Shown: positions 1 to 8,348 of the stretch, one piece after another
How positions within the stretch are numbered: position 1 is the stretch's first letter
Layout of the letters: each line of letters opens with the position of its first letter
DNA from: Streptomyces sp. NBC_01381
Lineage (GTDB): Bacteria; Actinomycetota; Actinomycetes; Streptomycetales; Streptomycetaceae
Length of the DNA stretch: 64,000 bases
Assembly: GCF_026340305.1 (NCBI RefSeq)
Contig: NZ_JAPEPI010000001.1
Location: 434,001-498,000, forward strand
Direction of reading: 5' to 3'
Made by a program: the position numbers and the translations under genes
The notes under the pieces: model-generated
Told to the model about the DNA's origin: nothing
What the model saw: only the letters and a program-made list of their open reading frames with translations
Database searches by the model: none

Positions 1-57
1 TGTTCCCGACCTGATGGGCAACCTTCGAGGACGCTTGGTAACACGGTGAACATGCCA

Positions 58-85
58 GCGGCGGTACGAGAACTCGTACCGCCGC
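58..85. terminator. Perfect hairpin, probable bidirectional terminator
   Basis: Two 13-base arms (58-70 and 73-85) are perfect reverse complements around a 2-base centre. It lies 20 bp beyond the stop of the minus-strand Fic-like gene and would also serve any plus-strand gene ending left of the window. There is no T tract, as is common in high-GC actinobacteria. Bases 1-57 hold nothing I can assign. Confidence 0.7.
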
Positions 86-104
86 AACCCTGTTCGGGGT
101 CCTT

Positions 105-920
105 TTACGCCGCACCGCGCTGCAGCGCCTCGCAGACCGCCGTCGACTCCCTGACTCCCAGCACGACCGCACGCCCACAGTGGGCGATCCAGGCGGCCAT
201 CCCCTCCGGGGTACCGGACGCATAGCCGTCGAGCGCCGCCACGTACGCCGCCCGGCCCTGTTCCGCGTGCCCCGCCTCGGCCGGGCAGATGGACTTCGGG
301 TCCAGGCCGCTGCCCACCAGGACGATGCGCTCGGCCGCGCGCGCGACCAGGCCGTTGTGCGAGCCGAAGGGCCGCAGGCTGAGCAGCTCCCCGTGCACCA
401 CGGCCGCCGTCACGAGGGCTGGTGCGGAACTTCCCGCGATGATCAGCTGCGAGAGCCCTTCCAGGCGCCCCGCCACTTCCTCGGCGTCCGGCACGTTCAG
501 TTCGACCAGGGGCTCGTCGACCGGCTCGCCCGCGAGGCGCGGCCGCCCCGCCGACTCATCGGCCTCCGCCGCCGCGACCAGGTGCAGCCGGGCCAGGACC
601 CGCAGCGGCGACTGCCGCCAGATGGACAGGAGTTGGCCCGCCTCCGCGGTCAGCCGCAGGGCCGCGCCGACCGTGCGCGCCTCGTCGTCGCCGCTGAAGT
701 CGCTGCGCCGGCGGACCTCTTCGAGCGCCCACTCGGCGCCGGAGAGCGCCGCGGAGCCGCGCGCGCCGCGCAGGGCCGCCTCGGACGTGACCTCGTTGCT
801 GCGGCGCCGCATGATCCGGTGGCCGTAGACCCGGTCCACGGCCTTGCGCACGGAGTCCACGGAGTCGCTCACTCCCGGCAGCGCGCCCAGAGCGGCGAGC
901 GGATCAGCTGTCGTACTCAT
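105..920 (-). CDS. Fic/DOC-like family protein with degenerate Fic motif
   Basis: The 271-residue product carries LRPFGSHNGLVARAAER near residue 190, which resembles the Fic motif HPFxxGNGRxxR but lacks the catalytic His and the GNGR tail. AMPylation activity is therefore doubtful. The rest is helical and Ala-rich, as in actinobacterial Fic-like proteins annotated as oxidoreductases or hypothetical proteins. An in-frame GTG at 956 would add 12 residues, but the ATG at 920 lies 7 nt after a TAGGGT hexamer with no ribosome-binding site, so a leaderless start at 920 is preferred. The gene is divergent from the ATPase at 1022. Confidence 0.6.
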   Translation of the reverse strand: MSTTADPLAALGALPGVSDSVDSVRKAVDRVYGHRIMRRRSNEVTSEAALRGARGSAALSGAEWALEEVRRRSDFSGDDEARTVGAALRLTAEAGQLLSIWRQSPLRVLARLHLVAAAEADESAGRPRLAGEPVDEPLVELNVPDAEEVAGRLEGLSQLIIAGSSAPALVTAAVVHGELLSLRPFGSHNGLVARAAERIVLVGSGLDPKSICPAEAGHAEQGRAAYVAALDGYASGTPEGMAAWIAHCGRAVVLGVRESTAVCEALQRGAA

Positions 921-927
921 GAGTACG

Positions 928-933
928 ACCCTA
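928..933 (-). promoter_or_regulatory. -10 hexamer TAGGGT, leaderless start
   Basis: On the minus strand TAGGGT ends 7 nt before the ATG at 920, the distance expected if transcription starts at the A of the start codon. No clear -35 is visible. Confidence 0.45.
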
Positions 934-1021
934 CGCACACCCGGCGCCCGCCCCACGAAGGAGTGGTCTTCTTCACGCCGAATGGATACGTCAGGTGATC
1001 ATCAGGCTACCCTTGGTGAAC

Positions 1022-2002
1022 ATGAAGATCGCTTTCGTAGGGAAGGGCGGCAGCGGCAAGACCACGCTGTCCTCGCTCTTCGTCCGCCACCTCGCCGCCA
1101 CCGGAGCACCGGTCCTCGCGGTGGACGCCGACATCAACCAGCACCTGGGCCCCGCGCTCGGCCTCGACGACACCGTCGCCGCCGAACTGCCCGCCATGGG
1201 GGCGCGCCTTCCGCTCATCAAGGACTATCTGCGCGGCTCCAACCCTCGGATCGCCTCCGCCGAGACAATGATCAAGACCACGCCTCCCGGCGAGGGCTCG
1301 CGGCTGCTTCGGGTGCGCGAGGACAACCCGGTGTACGACGCGTGCGCGCGGACGGTGGAACTCGACGACGCCGCCGTGCGTTTGATGGTCACAGGGCCGT
1401 TCACCGAAGCCGACCTCGGTGTCGCCTGCTACCACTCCAAGACGGGGGCGGTGGAGCTGTGTCTGAACCACCTGGTCGACGGGCGCGACGAGTACGCGGT
1501 CGTCGACATGACCGCCGGTTCGGACTCCTTCGCCTCCGGCATGTTCACCCGCTTCGACATGACGTTCCTGGTGGCCGAGCCGACCCGGAAGGGCGTCTCG
1601 GTCTATCGCCAGTACAAGGAATACGCACGGGACTTCGGGGTCGCACTCCGGGTCGTCGGCAACAAGGTGCAGAGCCAGGACGACATCGACTTCCTGCGTG
1701 AGCAGGTGGGCGACGACCTCCTGGTGACGGTCGGGCACTCGGACTGGGTCCGTGCCATGGAGAAGGGCAGGCCGCCCCGGTTCGAGCGCCTGGAGGCGAC
1801 CAACCGCCTTGCCCTGCAAGCACTTCAGTCCGCCGCCGACGCCTCGTACGAGCGCCGGGACTGGGAGCGCTACACGCGCCAGATGGTGCACTTCCACCTG
1901 AAGAACGCACAGAGCTGGGGCAACGAACGAACGGGCGCCGACCTGGCGGGCCAGGTCGACCCCGACTTCGTGCTGCGCGAGCGGCTGGCCGCTACGGCCT
2001 GA
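1022..2002 (+). CDS. CooC/MinD-like P-loop ATPase
   Basis: The 326-residue protein opens with the deviant Walker A GKGGSGKTT (residues 7-15), typical of the SIMIBI/MinD class, and has a VVDMTAGSDSF switch-like stretch near residue 160. CO-dehydrogenase maturation factors (CooC) share this layout, and actinobacterial homologues are usually annotated only as ATP-binding proteins. No CO dehydrogenase or hydrogenase gene is nearby, so the client is unknown. The ATG at 1022 is chosen because the P-loop starts a few residues later; it has no Shine-Dalgarno but a TACCCT hexamer ends 8 nt upstream. The upstream GTG/ATG alternatives add only 9 residues. Confidence 0.75.
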   Translation: MKIAFVGKGGSGKTTLSSLFVRHLAATGAPVLAVDADINQHLGPALGLDDTVAAELPAMGARLPLIKDYLRGSNPRIASAETMIKTTPPGEGSRLLRVREDNPVYDACARTVELDDAAVRLMVTGPFTEADLGVACYHSKTGAVELCLNHLVDGRDEYAVVDMTAGSDSFASGMFTRFDMTFLVAEPTRKGVSVYRQYKEYARDFGVALRVVGNKVQSQDDIDFLREQVGDDLLVTVGHSDWVRAMEKGRPPRFERLEATNRLALQALQSAADASYERRDWERYTRQMVHFHLKNAQSWGNERTGADLAGQVDPDFVLRERLAATA

Positions 2003-2043
2003 GCACCCCGGCGGGCGTCACGGCTTGAACTGACCTGTGGGCG

Positions 2044-3324
2044 CTACGGCTTGACCGCCGGGGCGCCCGGTACACCCTTCGGGGCCGGGGCGGGCTGGGC
2101 CGAGAGGTAGGACGCCCAGCCGCCCTTCGGGGCCGTGGCGACCGGCAGCTTGGTGAGGCGCTCCAGGGTCTGCGGATCCTGGGCGTCGAGCCAGTCGGCG
2201 AGCTGCCGGAAGGAGACACAGCGCACTTCGGGCTTGGTGCAGACCGACTCGATCGTCTCCTCGACGGCGCGCATGTACGTGCCGCCGTTCCAGGACTCGA
2301 AGTGGTTGCCGATGATCAGCGGGGCGCGGTTGCCCTTGTAGGCGCGGTCGAAGCCCTGGAGCAGGCCGTCGCGCATCTGGTCGCCCCAGTACTCGTGCTT
2401 GTCCGGGGCGCCCTGGGACGTCGTACCCGACTGGTTCACCATGAAGTTGTAGTCCATGGTGAGCGTCTCGAACTTGCGTCCTGGGACCGGGACCAGCTGC
2501 ATCGACAGGTCCCAGAGGCCTTCCTTCTTCTTGGGCCAGAGCTGGTTGTTGACGCCGCTGGTGTCATAGCGGAAGCCGAGCTCGCGGGCCGCCCGCATGA
2601 AGTTCTTCTGGCCTTCGAGGCAGGGCGTGCGGGCGCCGATCAGTTCCTTGTCGTAGTCGAAGGGCAGCGGCTGAGCGCCCTTCATGCCCGTGTTGGTCTT
2701 CCAGGCCTTGACGAAGGCCTTGGCCTGGCCGATCTCGGACTTCCAGTCGGCGACCGACCACTGGCCCACGCCGCCGCTCGTACCGCAGAAGTGGCCGTTG
2801 AAGTGCGTGCCGACCTCGTTGCCCTCGAGCCAGGCGCCGCGGAGCTGCTCCACGGTGTCCTTGATTCCCTTGCGGTCGTTGAAGCCGATGTCCGAGCTGC
2901 CGGGCAGGTGCTGCGGCGGCTTGTAGAGCTTGCGCTTCTCCTCGGGGAGCACGTACACGCCGCTGAGGAAGTACGTCATCGTCGCGTTGTTCCGCTTGGC
3001 GACCTTGCGGAAGTGCGAGAAGAGCTCCTGGCTGTCCTCGCCCGCGCCGTCCCAGGAGAAGACCACGAACTGGGGTGGCTTCTGGCCCGGCTTGAGGCGT
3101 GCGGGTCTCGGCAGGTGCGGCTGCTGACCGGTGAAGGCGGTGGAGCCGTCGCCGATCATGCGGACCGCACTCTTGGGCGCCGGGGCGGGAGCCGCCTTTC
3201 CGGGGCCGGGTGCGCCCTTCTCGGCGCCGGCGTCGCCGCCCGCGCAACCGGCCAGTGCCGCGACGCATGCCACGAGGGCGGTGATGCCCGCGGCGATCCG
3301 CTGGATCCTCTGGGTGGCGGCCAT
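2044..3324 (-). CDS. Lipoprotein with NodB/polysaccharide-deacetylase-like domain
   Basis: The 426-residue precursor has a basic start, hydrophobic core and lipobox LAGC with the modified Cys at residue 27, then an Ala/Pro-rich linker to about residue 60. The globular part shows deacetylase-like signatures: FSWDGAGED (D92, D97) in place of TFDD and GTHFNGHF (H174, H178) as the metal-binding HxxxH. It could act on cell-wall or extracellular glycan, but the altered first motif leaves catalysis open. The ATG at 3324 follows a purine-rich GGAAGAAGGTGGGCGGAAG stretch; a GTG at 3348 is possible. It converges on the ATPase at 1022-2002. Confidence 0.7.
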   Translation of the reverse strand: MAATQRIQRIAAGITALVACVAALAGCAGGDAGAEKGAPGPGKAAPAPAPKSAVRMIGDGSTAFTGQQPHLPRPARLKPGQKPPQFVVFSWDGAGEDSQELFSHFRKVAKRNNATMTYFLSGVYVLPEEKRKLYKPPQHLPGSSDIGFNDRKGIKDTVEQLRGAWLEGNEVGTHFNGHFCGTSGGVGQWSVADWKSEIGQAKAFVKAWKTNTGMKGAQPLPFDYDKELIGARTPCLEGQKNFMRAARELGFRYDTSGVNNQLWPKKKEGLWDLSMQLVPVPGRKFETLTMDYNFMVNQSGTTSQGAPDKHEYWGDQMRDGLLQGFDRAYKGNRAPLIIGNHFESWNGGTYMRAVEETIESVCTKPEVRCVSFRQLADWLDAQDPQTLERLTKLPVATAPKGGWASYLSAQPAPAPKGVPGAPAVKP

Positions 3325-3723
3325 CTTCCGCCCACCTTCTTCCTTCACATCGGCTTCGAGTCAGGGCAGGGGTCTGCGGAGAGCACCGCAGGGGTCGCTG
3401 CGGGATCACCACAAGGGGCATCACAGGCATTAAGTCGTAATTCCTATGAAATGCCCGGCGACATCGCCAACGTCGCACGAGGGCACGGGAGGCGGGTTCC
3501 GACAAGCCGACGAATAGCTTTATTCACTCGCCAGAGTGATTCAATGCCCCATTTGACCCATTTATCCAACCAGGGCCTTTACTCTCCATTACGATTCGTT
3601 TACCGAGAGTTGAGATATCCCGCCGCTGCAACGCCGTGACCCACGGCCGCGACCCCGCCCTCCGGAGACCGCCGGAGGACCCCTTGTCCCGCGACCGCGC
3701 CGCCCCGGAGGAGACGGGAAGCC
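3325..3723. other. 399-bp spacer, unusually AT-rich, divergent promoters
   Basis: This gap lies between the lipoprotein and the SulP-carbonic anhydrase gene. From about 3420 to 3620 it is clearly richer in A/T than its surroundings. It contains a 16-bp palindrome (3524-3539) and a TTGACC at 3553-3558 with TTTACT 19 bp on as a weak promoter guess. No coding sequence with Streptomyces-like third-position bias was seen. Confidence 0.5.
3524..3539. promoter_or_regulatory. Palindromic candidate operator TCACTC-N4-GAGTGA
   Basis: The arms TCACTC and GAGTGA are perfect complements around GCCA, and the match nearly continues for two more bases each side. It sits in the AT-rich leader about 185 bp before the SulP-carbonic anhydrase start, which suits a repressor or activator site. 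The regulator is unknown. Confidence 0.35.
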
Positions 3724-6072
3724 ATGACCGCTTTTGTCCCCGCCCACGCCACCGACTCGACTCACGCCTCACACGACCACGAGCCCCACGGCCCGCCGTC
3801 CGGCAAGAACAGCCGGTTCCGCAGGTTCCGCATCTCCGGCGCCGACCTCTCCGCGTCGATCGCCGTCTTCCTGATCGCCCTGCCGCTCTCCCTCGGCATC
3901 GCGCTCGCCACCGGAGCACCGCTCCAGGCAGGGCTCGTCGCCGCCGCCGTCGGCGGACTCGTCGCCGGACGGCTCGGCGGATCACCGCTCCAGGTGAGCG
4001 GCCCCGCCGCCGGCCTCACGGTCGTCACCGCCGACCTCATCCAGCGCTACGGATGGCGCACCACCTGCGCCATCACCGTCCTCGCCGGATGCGCCCAACT
4101 CGGCCTCGGCTGCCTGCGCGTGGCCCGCTCCGCGCTCGCCGTCAGCCCCGCCATCGTGCACGGCATGCTCGCCGGCATCGGTGTCGCCATCGCCGTCGCC
4201 CAGCTGCACATCGTGCTCGGCGGCACCCCGCAGAGCTCCGTGCCGGACAACCTCCGCGCGCTGCCCGCCCAGTTGGCCGATCTGCACCTGGCCGACCTGT
4301 CGATCAGCCTTCTGACACTGGCGATCCTGCTCGCCTGGCCACGGATTCCGGGACGCCCGGGGAGAGTCCTGCGCGTCGTGCCGGCCCCGCTCGTCGCCGT
4401 CGCGGGGGCGACCGTCTGCGCCTGTGTCGCCGGACTCAGCCTCGCCAAGGTCGACCTGCCGTCGTGGCGCAGTCACGCGCTGGCCGGGCTCCCGGAAGGC
4501 CCCGTGCTCGGGATCGTCGCCGCCGTGCTCACCGTCACGCTGGTGTGCGGGGTGCAGTCGCTGCTCGGCGCGGTCGCCGTGGACAAGCTCACCTCCCGGC
4601 GGGCCGCGGGGCAGTCCCGCGTCGGCCGCTCCGATCTCGACCGGGAGCTGCTCGGGCAGGGCGCCGCCAATGTCGTCTCCGGCGCGCTCGGCGGGCTGCC
4701 GGTCGCCGGGGTCGCGGTGCGCAGCGTGGCCAATGTGCGGGCGGGCGCCGTCAGCAGGAACTCCACAATGCTGCACGGCGTTTGGGTAGTAGTAGCCGCC
4801 CTGCTGCTCGTCCCCGCCCTGGAGCTGATCCCGCTCGCCGCGCTCGCCGCCCTGGTGATGGCCGTCGGCATCCAAATGGTGAGCCTGAACCACATCCGCA
4901 CCATCACCCGCCACCGCGAGATCCTCGTCTACGCGATCACAACACTCGGCGTGGTCTTCCTGGGCGTGCTCGAAGGCGTGGCCCTCGGCGTCGCCGTCGC
5001 CGTGACCGTCGCGCTGCACCGCCTCGCCCGGACCCGGATCACACACGCCGAGGAGGACGACGTCCACCACGTCCGCGTGCGCGGACAGTTGACGTTCCTC
5101 GCGGTGCCGAGGCTCAGCAGGGCGCTGCATCTCGTACCCCAAGGAGCGGCCACGATCGTCGAGTTGGACGGCTCTTTCATGGACCATGCCGCGTACGAGG
5201 CGCTGCAGTGTTGGCAGGAAGCGCACACCGCGCAGGGCGGCAGAGTCGAGGTGACCGGGCGCGCGGGGACGCGGATCGCCGAGCCCGCGAGCACGTCGCA
5301 CTCCTGCTGCCGCCCCTGGACGGCTTGGCGCAACCACCACTGCGACCGCCCCGAGGAGACACCGGGCGACGGGCGGCCCCCCGGGCATCAACTGGCCCGC
5401 GGCATCAGCGCGTTCCAGCGGAACACGGCCCCGCATGTGCGGGGCGAGCTGGCCCGCCTCGCACGTGAGGGGCAGCGCCCCTCACAGCTCTTCCTGACCT
5501 GTGCCGACTCCCGGCTCGTCACGTCGATGATCACGTCGAGCGGCCCCGGCGACCTCTTCGTCGTACGCAATGTCGGCAATCTGGTGCCGCTGCCGGGTGC
5601 CGAGAGCAGGGACGACTCGGTGGCCGCGGCGATCGAGTACGCCGTGGACGTGCTGAAGGTGCGGTCCATCACCGTGTGCGGGCACTCCGGGTGCGGGGCG
5701 ATGCAGGCCCTGCTCAACACGCCGCCCGGCGGCGCCCAGACGCCCCTGCGGCGGTGGCTGAAGCACGGGATGCCGAGCCTTGAGCGCATGGCGGCGCACG
5801 ACGCCGACAAGACCTGGGCCCGGCTTGCGGGGCGGGCGCCCGCGGACACGGTCGAGCAGCTCTGTCTGACCAATGTGGTGCAGCAGTTGGAGCATCTGCG
5901 CGGCCATGAGGCGGTGGCCCGGCGGATGGCCGAGGGCGCGCTCGAACTGCACGGGATGTACTTCCACGTAGGTGAGGCGCAGGCCTATCTGCTGACCGAG
6001 GGTCAGGACGAGGTCTTCGACCAGGTGACACCGGCCCAGGAGGACGAGCCATCTGCCCGAGTACAGGTCTAA
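3724..6072 (+). CDS. SulP-family anion transporter fused to beta-carbonic anhydrase
   Basis: A 782-residue fusion. Residues 1-440 form the polytopic SulP transporter, 450-515 a STAS-like domain (VELDGSFMDHAAYEAL), and 560-775 a beta-class carbonic anhydrase. The zinc ligands are visible as CADSR (C593, D595, R597) and HSGCG (H654, C657). Coupling bicarbonate/CO2 interconversion to a SulP permease suggests bicarbonate uptake or pH control at the membrane. The ATG at 3724 has GGAG and GGAAG just upstream. Three consecutive GTA valine codons (4786-4794), rare in this composition, lie in a transmembrane segment. Confidence 0.88.
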   Translation: MTAFVPAHATDSTHASHDHEPHGPPSGKNSRFRRFRISGADLSASIAVFLIALPLSLGIALATGAPLQAGLVAAAVGGLVAGRLGGSPLQVSGPAAGLTVVTADLIQRYGWRTTCAITVLAGCAQLGLGCLRVARSALAVSPAIVHGMLAGIGVAIAVAQLHIVLGGTPQSSVPDNLRALPAQLADLHLADLSISLLTLAILLAWPRIPGRPGRVLRVVPAPLVAVAGATVCACVAGLSLAKVDLPSWRSHALAGLPEGPVLGIVAAVLTVTLVCGVQSLLGAVAVDKLTSRRAAGQSRVGRSDLDRELLGQGAANVVSGALGGLPVAGVAVRSVANVRAGAVSRNSTMLHGVWVVVAALLLVPALELIPLAALAALVMAVGIQMVSLNHIRTITRHREILVYAITTLGVVFLGVLEGVALGVAVAVTVALHRLARTRITHAEEDDVHHVRVRGQLTFLAVPRLSRALHLVPQGAATIVELDGSFMDHAAYEALQCWQEAHTAQGGRVEVTGRAGTRIAEPASTSHSCCRPWTAWRNHHCDRPEETPGDGRPPGHQLARGISAFQRNTAPHVRGELARLAREGQRPSQLFLTCADSRLVTSMITSSGPGDLFVVRNVGNLVPLPGAESRDDSVAAAIEYAVDVLKVRSITVCGHSGCGAMQALLNTPPGGAQTPLRRWLKHGMPSLERMAAHDADKTWARLAGRAPADTVEQLCLTNVVQQLEHLRGHEAVARRMAEGALELHGMYFHVGEAQAYLLTEGQDEVFDQVTPAQEDEPSARVQV

Positions 6073-6163
6073 ACCAATTTTCGGCAGGCTCTTGTCACCA
6101 GGGGTATACGTCTGATGAGCTGTGGCTTGGGACACAACGGACACCCTGGGAATGGGAGATGTC

Positions 6164-8125
6164 GTGAGCAACGAAAGCCTGGCCAACCTTCTTAAAGAAG
6201 AGCGAAGGTTCGCGCCGCCGGCCGACCTGGCGGCCAACGCCAACGTCACCGCGGAGGCGTATGAACAGGCCAAGGCTGACAGGCTCGGCTTCTGGGCCGA
6301 GCAGGCCCGCCGGCTGACCTGGGCCACCGAACCGACCGAGACGCTGGACTGGTCGAACCCGCCATTCGCGAAGTGGTTCGCCGACGGCAAGCTCAACGTC
6401 GCGTACAACTGCGTGGACCGTCATGTGGAGGCCGGCAACGGCGACCGCGTGGCGATCCACTTCGAGGGTGAGCCCGGCGACAGCCGGGCCATCACCTACG
6501 CCGAGCTGAAGGACGAGGTCGGCCGCGCCGCGAACGCGCTGACCGAGCTGGGTGTCCGGCAGGGCGACCGGGTCGCCGTCTATCTGCCGATGATCCCCGA
6601 GGCCGTCGTGGCGATGCTGGCCTGCGCCCGCATCGGCGCCGCGCACTCCGTGGTCTTCGGCGGCTTCTCCGCCGACGCCATCGCCACGCGCGTGAAGGAC
6701 GCCGACGCCAAGGTCGTCATCACCTCCGACGGCGGCTACCGCCGGGGCAAGGCCGCCGCGCTCAAGCCCGCCGTCGACGACGCCGTCTCGCGCGAGGGAA
6801 GCTCCGTCGAGCGCGTCCTCGTCGTACGCCGCACCGGTCAGGACGTGGCGTGGACCGAGGGCCGCGACGTGTGGTGGCACGAGCTCACCGAGCGGCAGTC
6901 CGCCGAGCACACCCCGGAGGCCTTCGACGCGGAGAACCCGCTCTTCATCCTCTACACGTCGGGTACGACGGGTAAGCCGAAGGGCATCCTGCACACGTCC
7001 GGCGGTTATCTCACGCAGGCCGCGTACACCCACCACGCCGTCTTCGACCTCAAGCCGGAGACCGACGTCTACTGGTGCACGGCCGACATCGGCTGGGTGA
7101 CCGGCCACTCGTACATCACGTACGGGCCGCTGGCCAACGGCGCGACGCAAGTCATGTACGAGGGCACGCCCGACACCCCACACCAGGGGCGCTTCTGGGA
7201 GATCGTGCAGAAGTACGGGGTGACGATCCTCTACACGGCGCCGACGGCCATTCGTACGTTCATGAAGTGGGGCGACGACATCCCCGCGAAGTTCGACCTG
7301 TCCTCACTGCGCGTCCTCGGTTCGGTCGGTGAGCCGATCAACCCCGAGGCGTGGATCTGGTACCGGAAGAACATCGGCGCCGACACCTGCCCGATCGTGG
7401 ACACCTGGTGGCAGACCGAGACCGGCGCGATGATGATCTCGCCGCTGCCGGGCGTCACCGAGACCAAGCCGGGCAGTGCCCAGCGCGCGCTGCCGGGCAT
7501 CTCCGCCACCGTCGTCGACGACGAGGCCCAGGAAGTGCCGAACGGGGGCGGTGGATATCTCGTCCTGACCGAGCCGTGGCCCTCGATGCTGCGCACCATC
7601 TGGGGCGACGACCAGCGGTTCATCGACACCTACTGGTCGCGCTTCGAAGGCAAGTACTTCGCCGGAGACGGTGCCAAGAAGGACGACGACGGCGACATCT
7701 GGCTCCTCGGGCGGGTCGATGACGTGATGCTCGTTTCCGGGCACAACATCTCCACCACCGAGGTCGAGTCGGCGCTCGTCTCGCACCCCTCCGTCGCCGA
7801 GGCTGCGGTCGTCGGCGCGGCGGACGAGACGACGGGTCAGGCCATCGTGGCCTTCGTGATCCTGCGGGGTTCCGCCGACGCGGAGGCGGAGGGGCTCGTC
7901 GCGGATCTGCGCAACCACGTGGGCACGACGCTCGGCCCGATCGCCAAGCCGAAGCGGATCCTGCCGGTGGCGGAGCTGCCGAAGACGCGGTCCGGGAAGA
8001 TCATGCGGCGGCTGCTCCGCGACGTCGCGGAGAACCGGGAGCTGGGTGACGTCACCACGCTGACCGACTCCTCGGTCATGGACCTGATCCAGACGAAGCT
8101 GCCGGCTGCGTCCAGCGAGGACTAG
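6164..8125 (+). CDS. acsA: Acetyl-coenzyme A synthetase
   Basis: A 653-residue AMP-forming acetate:CoA ligase, cytosolic, converting acetate, ATP and CoA to acetyl-CoA. It has the ATP-binding motif YTSGTTGKPKG, the acetate-pocket segment VDTWWQTETG, and the C-terminal SGKIMRR, whose lysine (K612) is the residue acetylated and switched off by Pat-type enzymes in this family. Length fits the family. GTG at 6164 is preferred because GGGAG lies 5 nt upstream; ATG at 6152 and GTG at 6122 are in frame but poorly placed. A strong terminator follows. Confidence 0.95.
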   Translation: MSNESLANLLKEERRFAPPADLAANANVTAEAYEQAKADRLGFWAEQARRLTWATEPTETLDWSNPPFAKWFADGKLNVAYNCVDRHVEAGNGDRVAIHFEGEPGDSRAITYAELKDEVGRAANALTELGVRQGDRVAVYLPMIPEAVVAMLACARIGAAHSVVFGGFSADAIATRVKDADAKVVITSDGGYRRGKAAALKPAVDDAVSREGSSVERVLVVRRTGQDVAWTEGRDVWWHELTERQSAEHTPEAFDAENPLFILYTSGTTGKPKGILHTSGGYLTQAAYTHHAVFDLKPETDVYWCTADIGWVTGHSYITYGPLANGATQVMYEGTPDTPHQGRFWEIVQKYGVTILYTAPTAIRTFMKWGDDIPAKFDLSSLRVLGSVGEPINPEAWIWYRKNIGADTCPIVDTWWQTETGAMMISPLPGVTETKPGSAQRALPGISATVVDDEAQEVPNGGGGYLVLTEPWPSMLRTIWGDDQRFIDTYWSRFEGKYFAGDGAKKDDDGDIWLLGRVDDVMLVSGHNISTTEVESALVSHPSVAEAAVVGAADETTGQAIVAFVILRGSADAEAEGLVADLRNHVGTTLGPIAKPKRILPVAELPKTRSGKIMRRLLRDVAENRELGDVTTLTDSSVMDLIQTKLPAASSED

Positions 8126-8164
8126 CGCTCCGGCCCTTTCGGGGCACTGGTCAGACGTACAGGA

Positions 8165-8197
8165 GAAGGGCATCCGGCACCGCGCCGGGTGCCCTTC
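8165..8197 (+). terminator. Terminator after acsA
   Basis: Arms of 14 bases (GAAGGGCATCCGGC and GCCGGGTGCCCTTC) pair with one wobble around a 5-base loop and are followed by a short T-containing run, 40 bp after the acsA stop. Confidence 0.75.
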
Positions 8198-8348
8198 TTG
8201 CGCTTAAAGTGACGATCACCGGATACGTCCGGACGCATGTTAGGTAAGCTAAGGATCGCGTCAACATCGCGACAAGAAACACCTAGGTGCGCCGGGAAGT
8301 CTGGTCGGCATGTGATTCGTCCTGCCTACCGACCGGAGGTCGACCCCC

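Noticed and set aside
8240..8252. Iron-box-like TTAGGTAAGCTAA upstream of nhaA
   Set aside because: Only part of the 19-bp IdeR/DmdR consensus is matched, with a one-base deletion, and NhaA is not an obvious iron-regulated gene.
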